Below, piece by piece: positions 46,880 through 59,759 of a stretch of DNA of 64,000 nt (position 1 is the stretch's first letter; the number at the start of each line of letters is the position of its first letter). The notes under the pieces were generated by a model. The model had not been told where the DNA came from and made no database searches. It saw only the letters and a list, made by a program, of their open reading frames with translations. The position numbers and the translations under genes were made by a program. The stretch is from positions 14,322,001-14,386,000 of the forward strand of contig OX344753.2 of the NCBI GenBank assembly GCA_947034885.2. Reading direction: 5' to 3'. The DNA comes from Thuidium tamariscinum (lineage: Eukaryota > Streptophyta > Bryopsida > Hypnales > Thuidiaceae).

Positions 46880-47033
46880 GTTTCCTACCTATTTTACTTA
46901 TAATGCATCTTTGAATTTGAAAATCCCCTACCTTATTTGTAAATCTTTTATAAATTTTACCTTGAAACAATAAACCCTATGCTATATTATGCCGCACATG
47001 GTTTCTAAAATGCGGGAAGTGACCCACCTGAGA
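46880..47033 (-). mobile_element. Truncated MITE family A copy (inverted)
   Basis: GCCGCACATGGTTTCTAAAA followed by TGCGGGAAGTG is the reverse complement of the left end of family A (CACTTCCCGCATTTTAGAAA). Matching AT-rich interior extends left to about 46.88 kb; the other terminus is missing. Confidence 0.6.
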
Positions 47034-47875
47034 TTAAACCATAGGATCTTTTAGTAAGATGGTTTCAAAAGATGTGGAAAAAATTTCAGAAATTTCCACC
47101 ATGTAGATTGCAAGATATTAACATTTGAATTGACAAAAATTCTTTTTTTATACCTTCAAAAATCCGAGCAGTTGCACTTTATAAGGTCACATTTGTATGA
47201 AAAAATGTTCAAAATGGTGGTTATTCTTTGGATTCATTCTTCAATGCAAGTTAGTTATATGCTACAAAAATTTCAAATCATTTGGAATTATGCAACATAT
47301 ATGAAAAAAATAGTAAATAGAAAGAAGTAGACGATCCTTCAAAATACTAAATTGTGAACACATGCAAATGAAAAATGCCAATCCCAATGGTTGAAATATT
47401 TTAATAAACTATCTCCATCCATTATTTCAATTTCCTTTCAAAAAATTAAAAATTGAATTAAATAAATAATTTCAAACTTTTTTCTAGAATAGAGATTCTA
47501 CAACTACCCACAAACTAACCCAAACTAAAACTCTTCATAACTTTTGGCTCATTGATTAGAATGGAATGGTTCAAAGCTTTCCTCTTAGACAAAATCTAAT
47601 GAAAGAATTTCAAAACTTTATTTCTATAGAAAGTATTTTTTCAAGAAGTTTTTTAAGCTACCTAGGTTGCCCAAAGATCAAAGAAAATCACATTTCATGC
47701 AATAACTTTTTAACCATGCGGTCAAAAGTTATGAAAACTGTTGGGCTTTAAAGACACTTCTTGGACACAAGTTGTGTGAAAATATCAAATAAAAAAAATC
47801 TATTCATGATGAGTTGCCCAAAATTGCTATGTTGCCAAAAAATCCAATTTGGTCCTTTAGAGGTTAATAGATGTT
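47034..47875 (-). mobile_element. Element family E, copy 2 (inverted, ~840 bp)
   Basis: Reverse-orientation relative of 30978-31945. Shared words include TTCCACCATGTAGATTGCAA and TATAAGGTCACATTTGTATG. It ends with TTGGTCCTTTAGAGGTTAA at about 47875. No open frame. Confidence 0.6.
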
Positions 47876-47912
47876 TTTCAAATTTTGACACAAGATGTGA
47901 ATACGTACATTT

Positions 47913-48985
47913 TAACCCCTAAAGGACTAAGCTACAATTTTTTGCAATATAGAAATTTTGGATAGCTCACTGCGGATGGAGTTTTTATTTTAGTTCTTTG
48001 AAATATGTATATATATGTTTATATATATATAGTGTCTGTATGAGTATAAATGTGAGTGACAGTGAGAGTGAATGTACTAAGCTTTGAATTATTTTATTTT
48101 GATTAATGAGATGAAAGTTATAAACAATTTTAATTTGTGAGAACATGAAAAGAAATGAGCCCTCTAAAGGGCCATCTCCCAAAAAAACTAGTTTTCTTTT
48201 TGGTCTTTGCATATGGAGTGTCAAATCCAATGTTGCACCCCATATGCCAATTAGGATAAACACCAAATCCATAGAGGACATTAGAAGAGATTTCAAGGTT
48301 GCAAAAGACTATAAGTTTGTGCGAATAGGAATCCAATATAGTTGAGAGAGTTTAGACTTATTTTCACATTTTAAGACTCAATTTTTTTTAGTCAGCAGCT
48401 GGCATGACAATGGCTGACAATTCAGAAACAATTTCAGGAACAAGGCTAAAATGGGCTTCTTTTGCTATGAAATCCCTTCTACGGTCTAATGATAACATTT
48501 CGGAAAAGTTAGACTATTGGAAGTACCACAATGAATTTAATTAAAATAGAAAAATTCCATTTTTTTGAAACTTTATACAGTCTAGATCATGTAGTTTGAA
48601 AACTAAATCAATCACACATTATTGAAATCTATAAGTGTCAAAAATGTCTAAAATCTACATTTGTCCAAGATGTTTCAAACTACATAGTCTGATTTCGTAG
48701 ATTTTTTAAATCTACATGAATCCTAAATGCTAGAAAATCTATACTTGTACTAGATGTCAACTTTTAGTTCAGAACATGCAATCTAAAAAATGGCATATCC
48801 GCATATAGAATACAACCGTTTTAATAAAATTCACCATTACCAAAGTTAATTTTTTTTTAAATGAACCTCCGAAGCCCTTTAATGTGGCCATGAAGTGGGA
48901 CAAAATTTGTTTTTCTTCATTTTAAATGCAAATTTCTTACAATCCTTGTAATCACAATACTTTAGTTTTGAAATATACATTTATA
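47913..48985. other. Further family E terminus plus unassigned AT-rich DNA
   Basis: TTAACCCCTAAAGGACTAAG at 47913 is a clean family E terminus with typical continuation (TAGCTCACTGCGGATGGAG), but no matching right end was found. 48365-48480 resembles the right half of a family D element. The remainder shows nothing recognised. Confidence 0.4.
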
Positions 48986-49190
48986 CGGTCCGAGATGACC
49001 ATAAACTACCGGATGATGGCGGAAAGATACCCAAGACCAAATGGTATGGTTGTGGGTTTGATTCCTGGTAGCGCCAGGTGGTTTATCCAACGTAAAAACA
49101 GCCTTTCTTCTTGACGGGAACCCTTGCAGTGTGTTTTCAACACATCTGTTACACTGCAACCCTTATAGGTTGTATGTTTCAAAAAAATTA
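48985..49190 (+). mobile_element. Putative tRNA-derived SINE
   Basis: GATGATGGCGGAAAG and, about 40 bp later, TGTGGGTTTGATTCCTGG resemble the A and B boxes of a pol III promoter (consensus B box GGTTCGANNCC). A body without coding capacity follows, then an A/T-rich tail leading into a TA microsatellite. This fits a tRNA-headed SINE. No target-site duplication was identified because the 3' flank is simple repeat. Confidence 0.45.
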
Positions 49191-49194
49191 ATTA

Positions 49195-49198
<4 letters not shown>

Positions 49199-49264
<66 letters not shown>
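49199..49264. repeat. (TA)n microsatellite
   Basis: About 60 bp of uninterrupted TA at the 3' end of the SINE-like element. Confidence 0.9.
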
Positions 49265-49267
<3 letters not shown>

Positions 49268-49833
49268 CTTTATACTAGTCTACTCCAATTCTACAAGATC
49301 TTGAGGTGGAACATGCTAAAAAATTTAAATTTAAAAGCTTCACATCTAACAATGAAAACACTAGTTCTAACTTTTGAGTGGTTTATTGGAGAAATTAAAA
49401 ATAAAAACCTTCGGACTTCTAGGCTTAAATTACATTAAAGAGATTCAAGCATTTGTACTTTTTAGTATCACCTTCTTATAAAATAATGCAATATCACAAT
49501 TGCTTGTACCATGCATACTTTGATGTTTTGAACTATCAATGCACATAACAACAAAACTTTAAAAAGCACTTCATATTATAATTGATTGTTCCACATTTGT
49601 AAAGTGCCACATTATAATTGATGTTGTTAGTCCTACAAACATAGAAAATATAAATGAATAAATCATTGACATCTAAATATGAAGTACATTTTAACAATCA
49701 CATTCAAAGCAATATTAGAAAATGGGTATCTAAATGATTTATCTACAATGACTACACTAACAACAATGACTCAAAAATGACTATTTTGCTGTCATTGTTG
49801 TCGATGCAATCATTGTAGATAAGTCATTTATAC
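49265..49833. other. AT-rich intergenic DNA
   Basis: Nothing recognised, apart from a short inverted pair of ATGACT / TCATTGTAGATAAGTCAT words around 49735-49830. Confidence 0.4.
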
Positions 49834-49986
49834 ATATTAGAGGGGATTTGAAGCCTCCAAAGGGCCTTTTGGGGGCTATTCCCTGAAATTGTTCCAGTAA
49901 CTATTGGCCGCTATCAGGCTAGCATTTACCCGAAATTTAAAAAAAAATTTAAAAAAATTGAGTCCTGAAATATGAAAAAAAAACAA

Positions 49987-50060
<74 letters not shown>

Positions 50061-50166
50061 CGTGGCACTCTCTCGACCACGTAGGATTTATGTTCACACA
50101 ATAGAAATTACATTCCCGCAATCCAAGAACCCACAGTCTTTTAATGGCCTTAAAAATCCTCTAATG
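49834..50166 (-). mobile_element. MITE family D copy with (AAT)n core
   Basis: The inverted ends CATATTAGAGGGGATTTGAA and GGCCTTAAAAATCCTCTAAT delimit about 333 bp. Its interior matches the 55.4-kb copies in reverse order (ATTCCCGCAATCCAAGAACC, GACGTGGCA). The core has expanded to an AAT trinucleotide run at about 49988-50058. Confidence 0.75.
49988..50058. repeat. (AAT)n microsatellite
   Basis: About 23 copies of AAT (ATT on the other strand), located at the A/T core of a MITE D copy. The poly-Asn and poly-Ile frames it creates are artefacts. Confidence 0.95.
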
Positions 50167-51181
50167 CCCATTTTCTATACAATGCAGTGATATTTTGGAT
50201 ACATCATGCAAGATTCAAAGTTAATTTTAATTCAAGATTTTACAATTTAAGATTTAGGGTTTAGGGATTAGGATTATTGAATTAAATATATGAAAAAGTA
50301 TATAAATTATTCTTTTATACATTAACACTACATTCATTTGGATACTTAACCCATTTAATATTGCTCTAGCTCATAAAGTAGATCTTTGCATTTCACAATC
50401 CAATATCTAAGTAGACAAAGACTTTTAGTTTTTGAACAAATAGAAAGCCTATAATATATCAAAGATGGACATCATGGTAGATAGGGTCGCCATGGATGGG
50501 AGTTGGAACAGACACGGTCAAGGATTCAAAGTAGATGAGGATTGAGGCAACAAGGGTTAAGTGAGTGGATGGATTGGGAAGGTGGATGGTGGGGCGAAAG
50601 GATATGTACATGTCCGCCACTAAGTAAAAACCATCAATCTATTGATAAGTAGCCGGGCTAAGTTGAAAAGAGATAGTGATTACAAGGATTAAGGGTTGAA
50701 GGGATGTAGACTTAGAGCATCTCGTGCACACCGCTAAAAAAGCCCTAACAACGGATTTTCAAGATGGACAAAACTACCAAATGAAATTCAATCTCCAATA
50801 GCATTGTAGTTGAAGATGTAGAGGTGTAGGGCTATAAATTGAGCCTTGATCCCAACAGAATTTCAATTTGTATAGAAGACCTTCATATAATCTCGTCCCC
50901 TTGTTGATGGATTCCATGTTTTGACAAGTCAAAGGCCATCATAGTGATCACTATCCTTTCAAAAGATGCAGCCACCCTGGTTTGCATTTGCCCCCCCCTC
51001 TCCCTCTCCAAAAATTTACAAGCCGTTGATATTTTTTTTAATGGTGACCTTCGAAATCACCAATTTATTCATTTCTCAAAAAATCACAATCCATTAATCT
51101 CGTGAGATTTAATCTCAACCGTCCAAATATAGATATGGATACGGATATAGTACAAATATGTATACTGATATATCGAATAGG
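50167..51181. other. Intergenic, nothing recognised
   Basis: Contains two TTTAGGG words (50250-50262), too few to be a telomere tract, and GAGCATCTCGTGCACACC (50718), which resembles a plant MITE terminus without a partner. Confidence 0.4.
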
Positions 51182-51272
51182 TATACTGAACACATATACT
51201 GAATGCATATATTGAATATGTAAACTGAATGCGTATACTAAATGCATATACTAAATGCATATACTAAATACG
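51182..51272 (+). repeat. 13-bp minisatellite x 7
   Basis: Seven head-to-tail copies of TATACTGAATGCA with single-base variation (G/A at position 8, C/T at position 5), preceded by degenerate ATAT-rich units. Confidence 0.9.
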
Positions 51273-53411
51273 TATATGGGTAAAATCCCATATTGAGTGT
51301 CCATCCTATAACCTTCTGAAAATTATAAGAGGTGTGGGGGGATGCAAATTTAAAAAATTTTAATTTTTAATTTAAAAAAGTAAAAAAAATTAGTTTGTTT
51401 GGGAGGGGTTGGATTGAGTTTATAATTTTTAGAAAATTAAATTTAAAATTCTTTAGGGTGGATAGTGAGGCATCATGCTTCATTATCCACTCAAAGGACA
51501 GGTTACTTCAATACCAATACTAGTCACATTTGTGGATTGGTGTCTACCAACCCCTCTCTTGTCTCCTTGAAGTCCGTTTTTTTTCATAGGGGTGCATGTT
51601 AAAAAAATCCCCCATCTTTTGCACTTGATTAATCTATTTTTTATATTATTTTATCCTAATTTTGGGCCTTCAATTGCCTATAAGTATTCAAAATTTATAG
51701 AATTTGTAATGTATGGAAAATAAGTAGTTCTTGTATATTTCCTAGGATAAAACTAAGGATGAGCAAGGAGGTCAATTCACCCAAGTTCATTCATAAATGA
51801 ACATTAGTCACAATATTCAAAATCTTCCACAATTTTCTAGTAGACAAATGAAACTTTATTAGAATTTTTATATTTTCTTATACTATGTAATACACTTGGA
51901 TGTAAATTTGTATGATTAAGGGTCTTTCTAAGATTTTTTAGAATTTAAATAAATGATGAGGATTTGGGAGGAGATTGTCACTTGTAAATGACATGTCTCT
52001 CTACAATAGTTTTTCCTTACTATGGAACCTTTAAATCACTTGCCACAACTACTGCTAATGAAATCTTTTGCCATCCCTCTTGCTCTACGCTCCAAGAGAT
52101 TTTGTAGCCTTGCCTTACCATTGGATTTCTGACTCTATCATTCTCCCCTTGAAAATCCATGTAATGGACTCAAACTAAAAGGGTTGCTAAAGATGCTTTT
52201 TGGTGTTGAAGTGCTTATGGTACATAGAGCATATAGTGGCAATTGATTGTTTGACCTTTATATTGTAATATAAGTTTGTTTATTGATGTTGAAAGTATAC
52301 CTAGTTGAAGTTCAATCAATACTTTTCTTTAATTCAATTTTTGAAGTATTTGACCACTTTGTTGCTTCTCTTTGACCACATGTCTACTCATCCATTTGTA
52401 CACCCATCCAATGTTTCCCATGTGTTGCATGGGCTATGCGTGTTGCATTTGGACTTCCAATTTTATACATGATTTTGTTTACAACATTTGAATTTGTCAA
52501 CTCTAAATGGAGAAAAATGTAGAGCAAGAGAATCATTTGGAGTGTATAGGTCTGCACCCTCCACTACATTTGTAATCTCAATCAAAGCCATTTTGAATTT
52601 TTTAAACAAAGTAATACATGTCTCTTACATACAAACAATCTATGAATAAAAAAACATCTTTCTAAGTTTTGAAAATTGAGTTTACAAAAAATTGATGTAG
52701 AGTGACAGAATCTAGATACTTAGAGTCTTAGACCCAACCAAAACCAATATGCCAGTTCCAACTTTGGCACTAGTGTAGACTTGGTGCCAAAATGGAAAAA
52801 AAATCATTAATAAAATTTGCTCTTATTCCGCAATGATTCATTCATACATATACTTTTGGTTCATCCTTCATCTACAGAAAAGAATTGCTTATAGATGAAA
52901 CCACTACTAAAATAACAAAAAATAATTGAAATTACAAAATAGTATTTGGGCCAAACCTCATTCTATTTAGAGCCATGAATTGTTTTAAGTGTATTTCCTA
53001 AACCACTAGCCATTTTCTTATAGGAAGAGATGTTTTGGCACTCATTAAGAAGCCATTTTCCTTGCAAGTCCTCCGTTATTTATTCTAAACTTAATCCTTA
53101 TGTTGGTGCCAACACACCATGTACCAGAGTCTGCTATGACTCTAGTGTGGATTTTAAGGGGGCTCCAAGACAAAAGTAGTGACATAGATAAAATGGTGCA
53201 AAAGTCGCTTTTGACTCATGGTTCTACTTTTGTCTCCACTTGTGAATTCCTTATACTTTCACCAAAGTTTTAAGATTATTTACTAGCTTCAATAGCCAAA
53301 AGTTGTGTAGCTCAAGCAATTGTCCTAATTCCTTATGCAACCCTTAGCAGGGCCCATTTGGGGTTTTGAAAACCATACCTACCCACAAATTAAAACTCTC
53401 ATAACTTTCAC
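51273..53411. other. AT-rich intergenic DNA
   Basis: No gene and no delimitable element. Paired words TTTGGCACTAGTGTAGACTT (52754) and ACTCTAGTGTGGATTTT (53140) hint at a diverged repeat. Confidence 0.35.
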
Positions 53412-54172
53412 CTCATTAAACCCTAAAGCCCTAAACTACGTTTTTTAGTAATATAGCAATTTTGGGTAGCTCATTATAAATGGAGTGTTTTTGTTTTTTT
53501 AAATTTCCACAAAGCATTCCTTCAAGGAATAGCTTTAAGGCTCAACAATTTTCATAACTTTGACTACTTAGTTAAGAAGTTATGGCATGATATCTTGTTT
53601 TTTTTACTTGGTGGGCAGCCTTGGCAACTGAGAAAACTTCTTAAGAAACTATTATTCTTAAAATAAAAATTTGAAATTAATTTATTAGATTTTTATGTAT
53701 GAAGAAAACTTTGAATCATTCTATTTTATTTAATGAGATGAGAGTTATTAAGATTTTTAGTTTGGAATAGTTTGGAGGTAGTTATAGAATCTCTATTCAG
53801 CAAAACAAGTTTGAAATCCCTTATTTAATTCAATTTGTAATATTTTCAATAAAAAATTAAAATATTGGGTGAAGATTTTTTATTACAATATTACAACCAT
53901 TGGAATTGATAATTTTCATTTCCATAAATAAATTGTTCAAAATTTAATAATTTGAATAATTTTCTACTTCTTTGTACTTACTATTTTTTTCCTACAATAA
54001 CTTTTTAAGCATGTAGTGAAAGTTATGGAAATTGTTGGGCCTTGAAGTTATCACTTTGGTACACAATGTACAAAAATTTCGAAGAAAAAAAATAAAAACT
54101 CCATCGGTAGTGAGTTGTCCAAAATTTCTATGTTGCCAAAAAAATGCACCTTCATCCTTTAGGGGTTAAGTG
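53412..54172 (+). mobile_element. Element family E, copy 3
   Basis: Same orientation as the 31-kb copy. It begins CATTAAACCCTAAAGCCCTA and ends CATCCTTTAGGGGTTAAG. Shared interior includes GGGCAGCCTTGGCAACTGAG and TTCTTAAGAAACT. No open frame. Confidence 0.65.
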
Positions 54173-55439
54173 GGAATATCATTTATTTTTTATAATCAAG
54201 TTTCTATATAAAAAGTAAGTTATGTTGCCTTAAACTTTTAGAACAATTTTGGCGAGACTTAGGGAAGCATACAATAAATTGTCCTATAATTTTGAAATTT
54301 GGTAGGTATGTAATTTATATGATTCATGATGCAAATGATTATAAAATAACCATATAAAATGTAAAAATTGCAATCTAAGAGGAATTAAAGTCTATTGGCC
54401 CTATTTGGCAAGGTAGAATTTTTTTTTTCTAACTTCAAACATTATATTATTTCAATTTGTATTATTTCAATTTGTGCTATCAAAGTTTTTGAATCGTTTT
54501 CTAAACATCCTATAGTAGTCTAGTACAAATTTGTATAGTTGAATTTGAATTTGAATTTTTTTAATTTTTAATTTTTTTTCTCATTGCCCTCAAAAATGAC
54601 AATTCTTTATAATTTGTGTCTAAAATGCACCTTAATCCTTTGGAGGTTAAACATTATCAATTCTTTATAGCATTCCTCATAAATATAACAAACAGTAGCC
54701 AACAACCAAAAAGTTGATAAATTAGAATACTTATCACTAATTATTGATAGTTGAAAAGTTGAAAAGTTGAAAAATATATTATTTTTTATATATTATAATG
54801 TAGTATACATGTTAGAAATTTTGTATTCTCTAATACTTGTAATATAAGCTAGGAAATCCATAGTTCTTTCTATTAAAAAAGATGCTTAATTGAAAGCACA
54901 ACTTCTAGCATATTTTTGGCCCTTCCATCTTCTTCTTGATTTAAATTTGAACCTTGTAAATGGTCATTTTAAAATATGAATCTCCCTCATAATTAATGAA
55001 ATGAAACTTGTCAAGCCTATTTCCTTCAAAAAATTTATATTTCATTCTTAAAGTTCAATATTTTGTTGCAATTTGAACTTTGGACCTACATTATGGTTTG
55101 TTGATTTTCTAAATTTAAATTGACACAATAATTTTCTTCAAACTATGATATCTTATACTATAACATATACATAAGGTGAATTTTTTTAATTTTTTAAGCA
55201 AATTTTGAATCTAATATTAACTATTTTCACTTTTTATTCAAATTTTTCCATCATTTCTATCATATTTTCACTAAAAAATCATTTTAGTTTATTTTCACTA
55301 ATAGAAAATATGAAATTATATTTTTTGAAATAAATAAATAAATTTCATGTATATAGAGTTGCACAATGAGAACATACAATTATGTAAATGGGTTTTGAAG
55401 TTTGAAAATCAATCTTTAGACCTCTCCTTTGAGGGTTAG
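54173..55439. other. AT-rich intergenic DNA
   Basis: A lone family E-like end (CCTTAATCCTTTGGAGGTTAA near 54634) is present. Otherwise nothing recognised. Confidence 0.35.
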
Positions 55440-55728
55440 CATTAGATGAAATTTGGAGCATTCGGAAGACTACAGGTTCCCAAACTGCAGGAACACTAAA
55501 ACTACCGCAGGAATGCATTTCATTGTTGTGGGAACATAGAAATTGCAAAATCCAACATGGCCGAGCCCGTGCCATGTCATCAATATATTTTTCTTGAATT
55601 TTTTTTCACATTTCAAGACCCCTAATTATTTTTTTTTTTATTTTTTTAAATTGTTAGCCGTTGTTTTCAGAACTGTTTTGGGAAAAGACCCAAAAGGCCC
55701 TCCTAAGGCCTCAAATTTCATCTAATGT
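55440..55728 (+). mobile_element. MITE family D, copy 2
   Basis: Clean inverted ends CATTAGATGAAATTTG and CAAATTTCATCTAATG, 289 bp. The interior has TTCCCAAACTGCAGGAAC, an A/T-rich core, and GACCCAAAAGGCCCTCC next to the right end. Non-coding. Confidence 0.85.
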
Positions 55729-55925
55729 CCTCGAAGGGCCAAAGGACCAACGTTAATCCTATAACTAAGGTAATCAATCAAAATCATACATTTCTAAGAT
55801 AAATAAGTGCATTGCCGATTCTACGTAAGCTTCAATCTGGTCAAAAGTCATGCATCAAACACTTCTAAATCTTCAAAGTCCTTACTAGTCCTTCTTAAAC
55901 AACAATCACCTTTTAGAAGTTTTTA

Positions 55926-56211
55926 CATTAGAAGAAATTTGAGGGATGTAAGAGATTGTGAGTTCCCGCAGTCTAGGAATGCAGTGAACTACAAAATTGT
56001 AGGACTCCGATGTGGTAAGGGTAGTGCAATGTTATTTTATTTTATTTTTTGAAAAAAAAGATTTTGAACTTTTTTTTTGCATTCCAGGACCCTAATTTTT
56101 ATTTTTTTATTTTTTTCGAAAATGCCGACATGACAGCTCCCAGCCATTTCAGAAATTGTCTTGGGAACAATCCCAAAATGGCCCTTTAGAGGCCTCAGAT
56201 TTCATCTAATG
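55926..56211 (+). mobile_element. MITE family D, copy 3
   Basis: Inverted ends CATTAGAAGAAATTTGAGG and CCTCAGATTTCATCTAATG, 286 bp. It is only ~200 bp from copy 2 and in the same orientation. The interior includes GAGTTCCCGCAGTCTAGGAA and a run GGAACAATCCCAAAATGGCC near the right end. Confidence 0.85.
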
Positions 56212-57918
56212 TTTTGATCCATAGATAGTTGTATTATATGGTTTGCATGGCTATAAGCTTAGTCCTTTGGAATTAAGTGAAATTCTAATTCTTAAATAGT
56301 ACAAGCAACAATGATCATGCCATCAATTTCAATATTTTGCTTTGTACATTCACTTATATTTGTTACTAAATTGGAAACTTTTTGTTTTGTTTTTCAAAGA
56401 TCATATATCTTTCTAAATCATGAAATTTAAGTCAAGTGTCTTTTTATGATATGTGAAATTATATTGAATTTTTGAAAAGATTATGAAAATTATTGTATCA
56501 AATATAAAATATGCTTGAAGAATCAAAACTTTAGACTACATAAGTATATTATAGTATTGAACATCATTGTTTAATTTTAAATAATCTATATAATTTTATA
56601 TTTTAAACATCTATAAATAGATCTATTGGTTTTTAATTCAAAATATAATAATATATTTAATTTTGGGATTATTTTAAAATGGAATAACAAATATACTTTT
56701 CAATTCTTGGATTCAAATTTAAATAGGCTCTTTTTATTTTTAGGATTCATATTATAAGCAAAAAAGTAGAAGTTTCTAAAATATGCTTGAATATCATCTT
56801 TGAGAATCATTGATTAAGGATCTCTTTAATTTATAAAAATATTAATAATACTCCAACAAGAATATTTTCATCCCCATCAAATGCAAATATACTTAAATAT
56901 CTCTAGTATTGTTCATTTTAAAGTTTCATTTGTATAAACAACTTATAATATAAATGAGGTCATAAGGTTTGAGGGTTACAAAAATATCACAGTAATTTAT
57001 CACATTACATTATCAAGTTCCACTAGCATACATATCTAATTTGATACTCACTTTATACTTCAATATTACAATGTATAGTATATAAGAAGTTACACGCATG
57101 TTCAATAAGAATAAATGATGAGCTTAGATTCTTACAATACAATTGCACCTTTAAAATGATTTTGCAATATAATACTAAATTTACAATGTGAATCCTTAAA
57201 AATGCCAAGGACAAACCCAATTTGTAAATAGATTAATTTTTTATTTTTTGTAATTAAGAGTTAAAATTTCCATCCATCTTCTTAAAGATTTTTTAAATTA
57301 GTGTTTAGATTTTATTATTAATGTTATTGATTATAAAAATACCTCTTTACAAATTTTATAGTTCAAAGAATAAAAATATGTTTCACTTCAAAAATAAAGT
57401 TATTCAATTCTAAAATGGTGCATAATTAATAATCCCATACATGGAGTGATATCAATTTCTTAAGTAGGCCATGTTTAGAACTTTAGATTCCAAAATAACA
57501 ACTAAATAATTCTTTTGCAAATCACTATTTTTTAATACAAATTTCTATTAAATTAAAAATAAATAAATTATTGATATATAGGTAATAAATTTTCTAATTT
57601 ATCCCAAATAACTTCTATATATGGTATCCAATTTTACTCTAAAGTTCTTCGGTGTCCAATTTTTGGATGATATACATATTGAATATCAAATTTCTTTTCA
57701 TTACAACTTGGATGAAAGTCATTCTTATTTTTAGAGATATTTTATGAAGTTGTTGCCCTCTCCAAGGGTTATATTTGGTGATACTAAAATACATAATTTA
57801 TCTAAAATTAAAAATGTGGTAGTATGTCAAGTGGTTGACAAAGTCAAAATTGCATTAACTCTAGTCAAACTTAGAATTGCTAGTCATTGAATCAAAGAAC
57901 ACAAAAATTCCAAAATAA
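56212..57918. other. AT-rich intergenic DNA
   Basis: Very AT-rich, no open frame of note, no repeat delimited. Confidence 0.45.
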
Positions 57919-58856
57919 AAATGTTAACCCCTAAAGGATTGAAGTCCCCTCGGGGGACACTTGGAATTTCGGGCAGGCTTGTGTGACTTGAAATTTTTAT
58001 ATTATTTTTTGAAACTTTTTTTGAAGATAGGAAATCAGATTAGCTTTCCAAAAATATAATTTTTATTTCAATTGGTGCTTGGAAGCAAAAGTTATGCCAT
58101 TCTATGTCCAAAAAGCAGTTCGCCGGGCAGAAAAAAAAAACCACAAAAAAAATTATTTTTTTGTTTTTTATTTTTTTTCTTGAAGATTTTGTTTTGTTCT
58201 ACACCTGAAGCTTTGTTTCATTTTATTTGGACTAATAATGAGAAAGTTACGGACAATCTTGAATTTCGGGCAATCTAAGCACCTTCTTCAAAAAATAACT
58301 TACAGAATTCATTTTTGAATGCAATTTTTCAAATTTTTCAAATTTTCTTTTTTGATAGGGTTTAGGATGTTTGCAAGAACAAGCTCACCGTTGGGATCAT
58401 GGTTTTTCAATTCCATCTTAAAGTTATTAACAACTTAGTGTTTTGTTCAATCTTGGACCTACTTTTACTTAACAATTTTTTAATGAATGAAAATCAAGTA
58501 GTAGTTTTTTGAAATTTTTTTCCCTAATTCCCAACTCAAATGTTCAACATAATAAATTTTAACTTCGTGGTCCACAGTGCAAAAAAATTCAACAAATGGC
58601 AATCAAAGTCATCTGAAATTGCAAGTCAGAGTTCAAAAAAACTTTTTTTTCCAACTTTGAATGCTAATATCTTCCAATCGGTACGGTCAAACTTCATGAA
58701 ATTTTTACCATATGATCTCAGACAAGTAATTTACAAGATCCTACGGTTAGATTCTAATAAAATTGTTTTTTTTGTTTTTTTGAGAGGAAGTAGCAAACAT
58801 GGCAGTTTTGAGTGGTTTTCAAGCCAGAAAATACCTCAGTCCTTTAGGGGTTAAGA
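57919..58856 (+). mobile_element. Element family E, copy 4 (best termini)
   Basis: Begins GTTAACCCCTAAAGGATTGA and ends CAGTCCTTTAGGGGTTAAG, a near-perfect 17-18 bp TIR about 938 bp apart. The interior differs from the other copies but contains TTTCGGGCA twice (57966 and 58263). A 104-codon frame (58540-58854) running into the right end has no recognised product. Confidence 0.7.
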
Positions 58857-59759
58857 TAACATCATTTCAAATATATTCCAGTTAAATTTACTAGAGAAAT
58901 GAAAATATTTTGCTTCTAATTGATTAATTTAGAAGGAATTTGAATTCCCTTTCAAAACTTATAGAAAACTATTGATGATAGCATTGGCAAATCAAACTAT
59001 ACAAATGGAATTTGTAAGTCAAACTCTACAACTTCTATTTGCATCTCAATTCGAAGATATTCTTCCAAATAATATTTCATGATGATTTTTACGAGATTAT
59101 AAATTTTGGAACAATTAGGGATTAATTAAGGATTATTTGGTGAATTGATTAGAATTTTATTTTTTTCCAATTAAAATATAATTTTATTCAATAAGTCTAG
59201 TAGGTTCCAGAGAAAGTAGAAAGCGTACGTAACATTCAACCTTAGTGTCCCTACCTTATGTTGTACCAAAATACTTGAATACATTCATTCCATTAGACCA
59301 CATGATATAAAAGGAGAGATTAATCCTAAAAGGGATGCAATGGATACTAATTAAGTATTTGATGGATGACTTTATTTGAGACCATAAGATGGAGAAAAAA
59401 TATATTTTCATTTATTATTTTTGGGAAGTTTTTTGGATACATTTTTGTGAATAATACTTTATATAGTTAAATTCCTTCATTATGGTATCACTGATTTTTT
59501 TGAAGAAAAAGACGTTTAATCCATATATCAGCCTTATAGTGTATATTCACTATTAATATTGGTCATTTTTTTATTAGTTACTCAAGATGTAAGGGTGATT
59601 ACAAGAAACTTTTGTACCATTATTGTATTTTTTTAATATTATTTATGATTTTTTCTAAAGTATTTTAAAAGTTAAAATAAATAAATAAAAATATGACTAT
59701 TACTTAAACTTTTAAGATGAATGTAACTATGAAAAGAATAGCATAGAAAAATCTTTCAA
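58857..59759. other. AT-rich intergenic DNA
   Basis: Nothing recognised. Confidence 0.4.

Noticed and set aside
49876-50190. Poly-isoleucine and poly-asparagine proteins
   Set aside because: Produced by the (AAT)n microsatellite in a MITE core.
57940-57990. MITE family A terminus (CGGGGGACACTTGG)
   Set aside because: Only about 12 bp match, the following sequence differs and no second end exists; treated as coincidence within family E copy 4.
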